Shown here: positions 26,457 through 34,318 of the stretch, in pieces | Layout of the letters: each line of letters opens with the position of its first letter | How positions within the stretch are numbered: position 1 is the first letter of the stretch | From: Clostridiales bacterium Firm_16 | Lineage (GTDB): Bacteria > Bacillota > Clostridia > Saccharofermentanales > Saccharofermentanaceae | Assembly: GCA_001604185.1 (NCBI GenBank) | Contig: LVAV01000108.1 | Span: 1,395-50,674, forward strand | Direction: 5' to 3' | DNA: 49,280 nt | Translations under genes and position numbers: made by a program | Notes under the pieces: generated by a model | What the model was told of the DNA's origin: nothing | Seen by the model: the letters and a program-made list of their open reading frames with translations, nothing else | Database searches by the model: none

Positions 26457-28775
26457 ATGAGATTTAAGAAGTTACTGGCTTCCGTTGTTTGTCTGAGTAC
26501 ACTCCTGACATCCACGGCTTTCCTTCCACAGCTTCAGAACAGCACGGTTCTGGCGGATGACCGGAGCGTGGAAGATTATCTGAAGGATTCCGATCAAGAC
26601 GGTGTCAATCTGGCCGGTGTCGTAGAGAAGACCGACCGCAGGGATCTAAGTCATCCGCAAGCCGTCAATATGCAGTATGAGATACTGCCGTCTGCCTTGC
26701 TGAAAGAGATCGAGAATGCGGTCAGTGCTTTTGAAGCAGAACTGGATGTATCTTCTTACAACCTGAGCATGGACGATATTACTGCGATCCGGTCCGACAT
26801 CAAGCTCTGGTCGGACATGAATCCGAAGTACTTCTATTTAACTTCGACCAGTATCTATTACAGTGGCAAGAAGATCGCGGTGTTCAAGTTCCTCTACTCC
26901 ACCGAGAAGGCTGCGGCCATGAGACGACTTGAGGAGATCGATCTGATCTGCTACGAGGCAATGACCCACGTCAAGTCCGGCATGTCTGATTACCAGAAAG
27001 CACTGGTACTGCATGACTGGCTGGCCAATCATGTGGCGTATTCCTACGACCGTTACCTCAGCGACACCCTTGTGGCTGAAGATTACAACGCGTATGGCGC
27101 GCTGGTCCTGCGGGAAGCCGTGTGCCAGGGCTATGCCGAGGCCTATCATATCCTGATGTCCCTCTGCGGTATCGAGTGTTATGTGGTTTCCAGTAAATCC
27201 CTCAACCATGCCTGGAACGTAGTCAAGATCGATGGCCAGTACTACAACCTGGACGTGACCTGGGATGACCCGGTATACGATATCCTGGGCCGTGTGAACC
27301 ACTATTATTTCCTGGTGGATAACAACACGATGCAGAATCGTTCCACGCAGACCGGTGGCAGCGTACACACGCCGTCGGATAATTTTGACGCGTCAAAACT
27401 TACCTCCACTCGTTTTGCTAACGCGAAGTGGGTCACCGTGAGCAGCCGCATTAACTACTATAACGGGAAGTGGTTTTTCCCTTATTACGATTCCGGAAAA
27501 TGCACACTGAGATATACGACTGACCCGATGAATTCTCTGGGTACAGTCTTCTATACATTCTCGTCGAATTGGAACACTTCAAATGGTGGTTACTGGATCG
27601 GTTGCTTCAGCCGTCCTCAGCTCTTCGGAAAGTACCTGATCTTCAATAGCAGCAGCGAGATCCTGTATATGGACCTCAGCAATCTTTCCAATCCTGCAAT
27701 GACCATGTATTCTTCCGCCAACCTTCCTGGAGTCAACGCTTCCAGTGGCGTGAACATATACGGTTTCAAAGTGGATGACAAGATTCTGTATTACTCGGTG
27801 AACTCGGAGCCGAAATCTTCTGCCGGCCGCACCATTTCCAATAAGTTAAAGAGTGTGGTAGGCAATACGCCGACGCCGACAAAGAGGCCGACGAATACGC
27901 CTACAAAAAAACCGACCACCACACCGACACCTGTCCAGAAGCCGGCGGCACCGAAGAATGTGCAGGCTCTTCCGACTTCCACTACCAGCATCACGATCAC
28001 CTGGGATGCAGTAAGTGGAGCCTCGGGCTATCAGGTGTGGAGAGGCACATCCGCCACCGGTTCTTTTACCGCGTTAGGATCTTACACCACCACCAGCAAA
28101 GTCAGCACCGGCCTTACGGCGGGCACCACGTATTACTATAAAGTCCGCGCCTATAAACTGGTGAACGGAACGAAGTATTTCGGTTCCTACAGTTCTGTCG
28201 TCAGCTCCCCGACGAAGGTGGCGAAGACGGCGAACGTCAAGGCCGTATCGGCATCCGGTACCAGCATCAAGGTTACGTGGGATACCGTACAAGGTGCTAC
28301 AGGATATCAGGTGTGGAGAGGCGAATCCGCCACCGGTTCTTTTACCGCACTGGGATCCTACACAACCAACAGCAAAGTCAGCACCGGTCTGACACCGAAC
28401 AAGACTTATTACTATAAGGTTCGTGCTTTCAACGAAGTGAATGGTACGAGATACTACGGTGCCTACAGCGACATTGTCAGCGCGAATCCGAAACTGGCGA
28501 CGCCATCCGGCGTGAAGGCCGCCGTCTCTTCGGCAACGGCCGTAACGGTTTCCTGGAACAAAGTCACCGGTGCAACAGGTTACGAGGTATGGAGATGCGA
28601 GACCTCCAACGGTACCTACGTCAAGCTGGGAAGCCTGACGGAGACCACCAGAAAGTGTCCGGGACTGACCACCGGTAAGACCTATTACTTCAAGGTCCGC
28701 GCCTATGTAACGGTAAACGGAACGAAGTACTACAGTTCTTACAGTTCGGTTGTCAGTGCGACACCGAAGGCATAA
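26457..28775 (+). CDS. Secreted transglutaminase-like protein with three FN3 domains (2)
   Basis: This 772-residue paralogue of the preceding gene has a signal peptide to about residue 31 (STAFLPQLQNSTVLADD). The catalytic triad is Cys223 (AVCQGY), His251 (NHAWNVV) and Asp266 (LDVTWDDP), with the same Cys-His and His-Asp spacing (28 and 15 residues). A longer Thr/Pro/Lys linker (TPTPTKRPTNTPTKKPTT) precedes three FN3 domains. Several FN3 units here and in the preceding gene share identical DNA blocks, which shows recent exchange. It begins 100 bases after its neighbour, probably in the same operon, and ends at a strong terminator. Substrates are unknown; surface proteins or peptidoglycan peptides are candidates. 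Confidence 0.9.
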   Translation: MRFKKLLASVVCLSTLLTSTAFLPQLQNSTVLADDRSVEDYLKDSDQDGVNLAGVVEKTDRRDLSHPQAVNMQYEILPSALLKEIENAVSAFEAELDVSSYNLSMDDITAIRSDIKLWSDMNPKYFYLTSTSIYYSGKKIAVFKFLYSTEKAAAMRRLEEIDLICYEAMTHVKSGMSDYQKALVLHDWLANHVAYSYDRYLSDTLVAEDYNAYGALVLREAVCQGYAEAYHILMSLCGIECYVVSSKSLNHAWNVVKIDGQYYNLDVTWDDPVYDILGRVNHYYFLVDNNTMQNRSTQTGGSVHTPSDNFDASKLTSTRFANAKWVTVSSRINYYNGKWFFPYYDSGKCTLRYTTDPMNSLGTVFYTFSSNWNTSNGGYWIGCFSRPQLFGKYLIFNSSSEILYMDLSNLSNPAMTMYSSANLPGVNASSGVNIYGFKVDDKILYYSVNSEPKSSAGRTISNKLKSVVGNTPTPTKRPTNTPTKKPTTTPTPVQKPAAPKNVQALPTSTTSITITWDAVSGASGYQVWRGTSATGSFTALGSYTTTSKVSTGLTAGTTYYYKVRAYKLVNGTKYFGSYSSVVSSPTKVAKTANVKAVSASGTSIKVTWDTVQGATGYQVWRGESATGSFTALGSYTTNSKVSTGLTPNKTYYYKVRAFNEVNGTRYYGAYSDIVSANPKLATPSGVKAAVSSATAVTVSWNKVTGATGYEVWRCETSNGTYVKLGSLTETTRKCPGLTTGKTYYFKVRAYVTVNGTKYYSSYSSVVSATPKA

Positions 28776-28819
28776 GTTCCTGTAATCATGTGTAACGCGC
28801 GATAACGCGTAACCTGAGA

Positions 28820-28854
28820 GCCCTCTGATTTACGGCAAGTCAGAGGGCGTTATT
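28820..28854 (+). terminator. Terminator of the transglutaminase cluster
   Basis: GCCCTCTGA (28820-28828) pairs perfectly with TCAGAGGGC (28840-28848), followed by GTTATTTA. Confidence 0.85.
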
Positions 28855-28869
28855 TATGCGCATGTGGTT

Positions 28870-29720
28870 TTATAAAGATAATTGTCGTTTATATGCCTCT
28901 GACAGATAATCCGAAAAAAACCACAGCATTTCTGTGTGCCACTGTTTGTCAGAAGAATAATCAAGGAACTCATCAAGCCATACACCATCATCTGAAAAGC
29001 TGTACTCTCTACATATTAGCGCTGCATTTTCAGCATAACTTGTATCTTTAGCCACTGATGGCTGATCTCTCGATCAAAGGGGGACAGATTGTCATACTCC
29101 GCCCAGTAGGAAGAGCATGCCGACTCGAGATCTCTGATTATTTTATCGGATAAACTGACAATGTCTTCTTTATCTATTACACCGACATTGATGTGGAGAT
29201 CATAGAATGTTACAACACAGTTCGGCAGTTCCTTGATCCTTGCTTTTAACGCGTCTAGACGAGCTCGGTTTCTGTCGCTTTCTACCAGATATATACTTGG
29301 TATGTTATCGCCGATAATGCGACGCATATATACAAAGGCTTTTCGTTTCCTGAGTATGGTGCCATATTCGATCTCTAAAGCAGTGACGCTCTTCTCCAAA
29401 GCTTCCAGTTGAAGTTCTTGATAGACTTCGGTTTCAGAAACGATTGCACTATCCGGAATCCATCCGTATCGATCGCCAAGAAAGATTATCATTGGGGGAC
29501 TGCTGCGATCTATTTCGTGAAAACAAACATCGAGGACTCTTTTGGCGCTGCTATCACTATCCATTTCCTGTGTATTAACGCCCCAACGAAGATCACAGAA
29601 ATCGATCCGGTCCCCGTGTTGATATGCTTTTTCGTTGATCCCCGGTGCGACGATATCTCGAATAGCATCCCGCTCAGCCTGCATGTCTTTAAATGTGCTT
29701 GATACAAAGATAGTTCTCAT
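28870..29720 (-). pseudogene. Broken DUF4062 (STAND-type N-terminal) gene
   Basis: The first 234 codons (29720-29016) encode a DUF4062 domain: RTIFVSSTFKDMQAERDAIR, DFCDLRWGVN, FLGDRYGWIP and CFHEIDRSSPP. This TIR-like domain normally heads NACHT/STAND NTPases, some of which act in antiphage defence. The frame then fails after REISHQ. The natural continuation is in another frame (VAKDTSYAENAALICREYSF to SEAYKRQLSL, ending at 28870). There the sequence stops, with no NTPase domain, right against the terminator of the preceding cluster. So it carries a frameshift and is truncated. The ATG has GAGGGGG upstream and base composition is AT-rich, consistent with transfer. The first 230 residues could still be expressed as a lone domain. 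Confidence 0.75.
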
Positions 29721-29883
29721 ATGATCCCCCTCATATGTATAACCTGGTTTTCAGTCGACAAAAAGAGACATATACAGATCATTAAATCGAAAAAGAGTAA
29801 TCTGTGTACCGCATCCTCCTAACCATAGTAATATTTTACCGCAAATCTGACTTGTTGATAGAACGATTCTTTTTCGAACCGGG

Positions 29884-30612
29884 TTACGCCATACTTCGGA
29901 TCTCTTGTGCGATAGCCTTGAACGTATCTTCCGAAGTGGCGGAAAAGAACTGGATCGAGTGATAGTTGGCTCCGTCAAACCATGTGGCCAATACGAAGGA
30001 GCTGTCATAGCCATAAAGATCGACGGAAGTTCCGTCATCCGTTTTTATCGTTTTGACAGTGGAGAAGTTTTCTGCAATAGCAGTGATCTCGGATGCATCT
30101 GGACTTATGCGCCAGATGCATTCGTTCTCTTCAGTGCCTGTGTAGACGATCTCAGCGACGTTACCGTAAGCAGAGTAGGTTTTCTGCACCGGGGTGAATG
30201 GGAGTTTGCTGATATCAGACAGCGCAAGTCCGAAGGCCTGATTAATTCCGGAGATATCTTCACAACTAAGCGGGGCGGAGGGATCCCCCGACAGACCGGA
30301 ACTGTCTGTTCCCATGGCGATGTTGCCGGTGTCTGAGGTAGTCGGCACGGCTCTGCCTTTCTGTGCACTTCTCCATGCGAAGAAGATTCCGGTTGAGATC
30401 AGAAGAACAGCTGCGGCATAGCCGATAATGTGCATGAGTCGTGTCTGACTGGCTTTCTTGGCCGGAACCGGAGTAATGGGTGATTTCGCTTTGATCTCGG
30501 AAGAGGCTTTAGACGCAGGATCAGAAGCCGCGGCTTTCACGTTTCTAAGGACGCGTTCACGCATCTCGTCTGTAAGTTCAATATTTTCCATGATTCTTTT
30601 ATACTTACTCAT
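29884..30612 (-). CDS. Membrane anti-sigma-like protein
   Basis: The 242-residue protein has a cytoplasmic N-terminal part of about 60 residues starting MSKYKRIMENIELTDEMRER, typical of anti-sigma factors. One transmembrane helix follows (about 62-80, MHIIGYAAAVLLISTGIFFAW), then an extracytoplasmic domain of about 160 residues similar to DUF4367-like sensor domains (VAEIVYTGTEENECIWRIS, VLATWFDGANYHSIQFF). Its start overlaps the end of the sigma gene by eight bases, so translation is coupled. It is the last gene of the cystatin-like/sigma/anti-sigma operon. A clear terminator was not found in the 163 bases that follow. Confidence 0.82.
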   Translation of the reverse strand: MSKYKRIMENIELTDEMRERVLRNVKAAASDPASKASSEIKAKSPITPVPAKKASQTRLMHIIGYAAAVLLISTGIFFAWRSAQKGRAVPTTSDTGNIAMGTDSSGLSGDPSAPLSCEDISGINQAFGLALSDISKLPFTPVQKTYSAYGNVAEIVYTGTEENECIWRISPDASEITAIAENFSTVKTIKTDDGTSVDLYGYDSSFVLATWFDGANYHSIQFFSATSEDTFKAIAQEIRSMA

Positions 30613-31291
30613 CGAAATCGTACTCCTCTCTTAAAATCTCCTTCAGTTTCGCTCTTGCCCGCTTGAGTCGAGTGCGGATGTTGGCGCCGCTTTCCCCCAG
30701 GATCCTGGCGATCTCGTCAGTCTGATAACCTTCTTCGTAGAAGAGGTGGATGACCTCACGATAACTCTCCGGTAACGATTTGACTGCCTCCCAGATGTAG
30801 GAAAGATCTTCTTTCTGGTCGGCGACGAGTTCTTCGTTCAGCTCATCAGTGTCGCGGAGTTTATTATATTCGATACGGTTCTTGCTCAGGTTCGCCGTGA
30901 CCCGGAGGATCCAGGCTTTCTCGTGCTCGGCACTTTCGAATTCCGGCGCCTGGCTGATCAGCTTAAGAAGCACATCCTGCAGGATCTCCTCGCTGTCTTC
31001 CATGTTGTGCACATAGGAATAGGCCAGTCGCAGGATGCGGTTGCCGTGCTTGTCCAGGATGCCGCGAAGATAGATGTCCTGCTGATCGGTGTTGTTCGGT
31101 GCAGTCCGGGCCTCTTCCTCCGAGGCTTTCGGAACCGCCCGGATGCCAGACTTCTGCAAGAAGAAATGAATGATCGAGCGGAGCGAGGAGAAGAAACGGC
31201 GGGCAGAACCGAGCTGCAGACAGGTGCTTTGACCTGCCTGCAGTTTTTCTATGTAAAAGCTCTTGCCCACTTGGCTTAAACGTAGTTCCAT
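30605..31291 (-). CDS. ECF-type sigma factor with N-terminal extension
   Basis: Sigma regions are clear in the last 160 of 228 residues: region 2 (ILDKHGNRILRLAYSYVHNM, EEILQDVLLKLIS) and region 4 (SLPESYREVIHLFYEEGYQ, DEIARILGESGANIRTRLKR). The preceding 65 to 70 residues are basic and partly hydrophobic (RRFFSSLRSIIHFFLQKSG) and are not part of the usual fold. The upstream ATG has a good AGGAGA, so the extension appears real. It lies 20 bases after the cystatin-like lipoprotein gene and overlaps the anti-sigma gene. It probably controls envelope genes, possibly including the lipoprotein itself. Confidence 0.88.
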   Translation of the reverse strand: MELRLSQVGKSFYIEKLQAGQSTCLQLGSARRFFSSLRSIIHFFLQKSGIRAVPKASEEEARTAPNNTDQQDIYLRGILDKHGNRILRLAYSYVHNMEDSEEILQDVLLKLISQAPEFESAEHEKAWILRVTANLSKNRIEYNKLRDTDELNEELVADQKEDLSYIWEAVKSLPESYREVIHLFYEEGYQTDEIARILGESGANIRTRLKRARAKLKEILREEYDFDE

Positions 31292-31311
31292 GTTCTTCTC
31301 CTGAGTTGTGA

Positions 31312-32139
31312 TCAGTTATCTGCTGCCCATTCCTCGGAAGCGGCCGGTTCGCCGTCCGGGTACTGCGGATTCCAGTTGACATCCTGAGTTGTGATCGTCG
31401 CATTGCCATCGAGGTCAGCATAGACGGTAACGAGGACCAGTTCGGTCGACGGATCTTCCACAACTGCCTTCACGCGGCAGAGCAGCAGGTAATTCATACC
31501 TGCAACGACCTGGTTTCCGAGATATGCGACAGGCTCGATCTCGCCACCGGTCATGACCATACTCTGAAGTGCTTTTTCATAGGCAGCCTTAACGTCTGCA
31601 TTCTTGTCAAAAGCAACGTCGCCGGTGTTGACGCCCCAGCCGCCGCTGAGGTTGGCTTCCGGAACTTCGAGAAGCGGGTCGATCTTCAGGACGGATGCAT
31701 TCTTGCTCAGGTCTTCGTAAACGTATACGAGATAGTAGCCCGGGATTGCGTTCGGAACAGTTGCGGTGCCTCTGCAGAGAAAGCAATAGTTGGTACCGGA
31801 GACGATCTGCTTGCCGAGAAGGTAGATTCCCTCGAAGTCCATACCGGTAAGCTCGGCGGTTGCTTTTGCCAAAGCGGCCTTCGCTTCTGCGTTCTTCTCG
31901 ATATCGATGTTCTCGATGTTTCCATCCCATCCGCCTACCTGGCCTAACATGTTCGGATCCTCCGTTCTCTTGATGACCTTAAGCTGTTCGATCTTAAGGT
32001 TATCTGTTTTCTTATCGGCGACGGTCTCGACCGTTGTTGCTGCCGTTGTGCTTACCTTCATGGTCTCATTGGTTTTCTTACAACCTGTCATTGCGGCTAC
32101 CACTGCGACTGTCATTAAAACTGCTACTAACTTTTTCAT
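31312..32139 (-). CDS. Lipoprotein with two cystatin-like domains
   Basis: The 275-residue precursor has signal MKKLVAVLMTVAVVAAMTGC (lipidated Cys20). After a short linker it has two homologous domains: GGWDGNIENIDIEKNAEAK (69-) and GGWGVNTGDVAFDKNADVK (166-). Each carries a copy of the cystatin inhibitory loop pattern QxVxG followed by xNY: KQIVSGTNYCFLCR (QIVSG 111-115) and NQVVAGMNYLLLCR (QVVAG 210-214). Eukaryotic cystatins bind papain-type cysteine proteases through QxVxG and an N-terminal Gly. Similar lipoproteins occur in gut Firmicutes, but their role is unproven. It is the first gene of an operon with sigma and anti-sigma genes. RBS GAGGAAAC. Inhibition of papain-fold enzymes, including the nearby transglutaminase-like proteins, is inference. 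Confidence 0.8.
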   Translation of the reverse strand: MKKLVAVLMTVAVVAAMTGCKKTNETMKVSTTAATTVETVADKKTDNLKIEQLKVIKRTEDPNMLGQVGGWDGNIENIDIEKNAEAKAALAKATAELTGMDFEGIYLLGKQIVSGTNYCFLCRGTATVPNAIPGYYLVYVYEDLSKNASVLKIDPLLEVPEANLSGGWGVNTGDVAFDKNADVKAAYEKALQSMVMTGGEIEPVAYLGNQVVAGMNYLLLCRVKAVVEDPSTELVLVTVYADLDGNATITTQDVNWNPQYPDGEPAASEEWAADN

Positions 32140-32330
32140 TTTCGTTTCCTCTTTTCGTAATCGTAAGTTATTTTCGTCCGGGCTCTTTGCCCTTTCACCC
32201 TATATACAGCCGGGGGTCAGAAAATGTGACACACGATTTTGAAAAAGTTTTGCAAGTGCTCATGGAGCAGTTGCAGGATCCATGATTCCCTAAGGTATTT
32301 TAGCACAGTACGACCTATTTTAGAGACTAA

Positions 32331-32344
32331 TACCCCCTGAGAAT
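32331..32344 (+). promoter_or_regulatory. TACCCCCT box 1
   Basis: TACCCCCTGAGAAT is the first of two identical 14-base boxes upstream of the CHAP gene. A shortened version occurs upstream of the 96-residue repeat protein. Possible regulator binding site; the protein is unknown. Confidence 0.5.
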
Positions 32345-32412
32345 CTCGAGGGAACGAGGTTGTACGCTGTTAATAGAGAGAGTAATTGACTTTGAGTTCA
32401 GAGGCATAAAAC

Positions 32413-32426
32413 TACCCCCTGAGAAT
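32413..32426 (+). promoter_or_regulatory. TACCCCCT box 2
   Basis: This copy is identical to box 1, 82 bases downstream of it. It lies 18 bases upstream of TACAAT (32445-32450), which may be the -10 of the CHAP transcript. Confidence 0.5.
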
Positions 32427-32483
32427 GCAGTACAAAAAGCCAAATACAATAAAAGAAACTAAACCACATAGGAGGACAAGAAC

Positions 32484-32567
32484 ATGGCATTTGATTAATC
32501 AGGTTTCACAGAAAACTTTCAGGGCTGCCGAAATCATACGGTAGCAAGTCATCTCAATTCACAGTAA
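32484..32567 (+). other. Mini-ORF with a strong ribosome binding site
   Basis: AGGAGG (32470-32475) is ideally placed before ATG 32484, but the frame reads only Met-Ala-Phe-Asp before TAA (32496-32498). The same frame then continues SGFTENFQGCRNHTVASHLN to the next stop at 32565. It may be a leader ORF for the CHAP gene or a small peptide gene broken at codon 5. Confidence 0.45.
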
Positions 32568-32596
32568 TTCGCTATGAATTAATAAGGAGTATTTTT

Positions 32597-33955
32597 ATGA
32601 AGAGAAAAATCAATTTGATTTCTGTAAGTCTTTCAATGCTGATGGCGATTTCCGCCGTCGTATTTCCGTTGGCAATGGAAAAACAGAAGACGGTCGTTGC
32701 CTTTGATAATGAAGTGCTTACAGAAGAGAAGAACTATACCAATACAACTGAAGACTCTACTACTGCTGCAGGAAACATTAGTCCTTTCTATGCGACGGGA
32801 GACGATTATCCGGCGAAGTACAAGAATGCACCGATCGATTCGATTACGGACGAGTGGAATTTCTATAATAGAGAATGCACATCGTTTGTTGCTTGGTGCC
32901 TTAATAGCCGCAACGGTGTCTATTTCACCAACCAATATGGCGGCGTGACTCGCTGGGGTAATGCTAAGCAGTGGGGTGGTGTTGCAACCAGCCTGGGTAT
33001 CGCTGTCAACGGGAATCCGGCAGTGGGAAGCGTAGCATGGAGTTCGGAAGGAACTTGGGGACATGTTGCCTGGGTTAAGGCAGTTAACGGGAACAACGTT
33101 ACGATTGAGGAGTACAATTTCAATTGGGACTGGAATCATCCTGGATGCTTCTACTCACGTACTGTTGATAAAAGCAAGTTTCAGTATATCCATATTAAGG
33201 ATATCGTTTCTGCTCCGACACCAACTCCGGCACCGACGCCTCGGGGTTCTCGAATGAATTCCGGATATGATCGTGTGCTTCCGGATGGAGATTATATTAT
33301 TGCTAACACCGGATCTACTGATAAGAATGTGCTCTGGTATTTAGATCCGCAAGGATATGATGTTCCGGCAGCCGATAACACTAATGTTCAATTATGGAAC
33401 ATAGATGCATCGAATGAGGCGAACAATAACATAGATTGCGACGTCTGGACAATCGAGTATTCGAATGGGTTCTATTCAATCAGACAGAAAGATACGTACA
33501 TGTATCTTGACGTAACTGGTACAGGAGGTAATGGCAAGTATCTCGAGAGAGGAAGCAATCTCCAGATGTATTCGGCCTTCCGATTGACGCAGAGATGGGC
33601 AATCTCGAAAAATACAGGAACGAATTCCGGATATCGGATCCAGGCAGAGTGCAGTAGTTATTCTGTAGATGTTTCTGGCGGTCTGCTGGAACAGCGCAGG
33701 AATATACAGCAGTGGGAAGGAAATGACACCCATGCCCAGTCTTGGATGTTCATTCCTTACAAGCCTTCCCAGCCAATCGGAAACGGTAGATATATCCTTA
33801 GTAGTACTATCGATCCAGCGTGGATCATGGATGTTTCCGGTAATTCCGGTGATATTCCGAATGGTACAAATGTACAGCTTTGCTCTTCTTGCTACAAAAG
33901 GCGAAGACAAAACTGTATACCTGAATGGAGTGGAGATTACTTTCAGATCTTCTGA
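32597..33955 (+). CDS. Secreted CHAP-domain amidase with ricin-type lectin tail
   Basis: The 452-residue product has a signal peptide (INLISVSLSMLMAISAVVF) and a CHAP domain at about residues 70-200, with Cys94 (NRECTSFVAWCLN) and His156 (WGHVAWV). A Pro/Thr linker (APTPTPAPTP) precedes ricin-type beta-trefoil repeats (GDYIIANTGS, DVWTIEYSNGFYSIRQ, GYRIQAECSSYSVDVSG). CHAP enzymes cut peptidoglycan peptides. The frame breaks near 33893: after TNVQLC the lectin motif continues in the +1 frame to 34127, so the last approximately 75 residues are lost or need a frameshift. The catalytic half is intact. Ribosome binding site AAGGAG. The DNA is AT-rich compared with the neighbours, suggesting horizontal acquisition. 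Confidence 0.85.
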   Translation: MKRKINLISVSLSMLMAISAVVFPLAMEKQKTVVAFDNEVLTEEKNYTNTTEDSTTAAGNISPFYATGDDYPAKYKNAPIDSITDEWNFYNRECTSFVAWCLNSRNGVYFTNQYGGVTRWGNAKQWGGVATSLGIAVNGNPAVGSVAWSSEGTWGHVAWVKAVNGNNVTIEEYNFNWDWNHPGCFYSRTVDKSKFQYIHIKDIVSAPTPTPAPTPRGSRMNSGYDRVLPDGDYIIANTGSTDKNVLWYLDPQGYDVPAADNTNVQLWNIDASNEANNNIDCDVWTIEYSNGFYSIRQKDTYMYLDVTGTGGNGKYLERGSNLQMYSAFRLTQRWAISKNTGTNSGYRIQAECSSYSVDVSGGLLEQRRNIQQWEGNDTHAQSWMFIPYKPSQPIGNGRYILSSTIDPAWIMDVSGNSGDIPNGTNVQLCSSCYKRRRQNCIPEWSGDYFQIF

Positions 33956-34127
33956 TACTGTCAGAACGAATCTGTATATTGACGTAGCTGGATACAACAT
34001 GATTCAGCTGTGTGAAGATTGGGGAGACAATGGATTCACATGGACGGTTATCGGTATGAATCCTTTGATCTATGATCCGACAGGTGAGGATATTGCTCTT
34101 CGAGCCATCATGAGAGCATATATATAA
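33893..34127 (+). pseudogene. Out-of-frame C-terminal part of the lectin domain
   Basis: The +1 frame after about 33893 encodes KGEDKTVYLNGVEITFRSSD, then NLYIDVAGYNMIQLCEDWGD and FTWTVIGMN. It completes the last ricin-type repeat and runs on to GEDIALRAIMRAYI. It has no start of its own. A one-base insertion (or two-base deletion) in the preceding gene, or a sequencing error, would explain it. No classic slippery heptamer was seen. Confidence 0.75.
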
Positions 34128-34206
34128 GCTTAGTAATAAGCGATAGCGTCCAGGTCCCTGAGCGGATGAAGATGATCCGGTCAAGTCCGATCAGGGACTG
34201 TAGGAC

Positions 34207-34241
34207 CACTGATTGATTCACAAACCAGTCAGTTTTTAAGA
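34207..34241 (+). terminator. Terminator after the CHAP gene
   Basis: ACTGATTG and CAGTCAGT form an imperfect stem before TTTTTAAG. Upstream, GTCCCTGA (34154-34161) pairs with TCAGGGAC (34191-34198) around an inner CGGAT/ATCCG hairpin. Confidence 0.6.
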
Positions 34242-34247
34242 AAAATG

Positions 34248-34255
34248 TACCCCCT
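34248..34255 (+). promoter_or_regulatory. TACCCCCT box 3
   Basis: TACCCCCT followed by AAAAAA, 29 bases before TATAAT (34285-34290), the likely -10 of the repeat protein gene. It matches the core of the two boxes before the CHAP gene. Confidence 0.5.
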
Positions 34256-34318
34256 AAAAAACGATGAAACTACAGAGGCTAAAATATAATCAAACAAAAT
34301 TTTCAGGAGGATTCGATT

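Noticed and set aside
33880..33910. Programmed ribosomal frameshift in the CHAP-lectin gene
   Set aside because: The shift needed is +1 and no slippery heptamer or stimulatory structure is evident; mutation or error is simpler.
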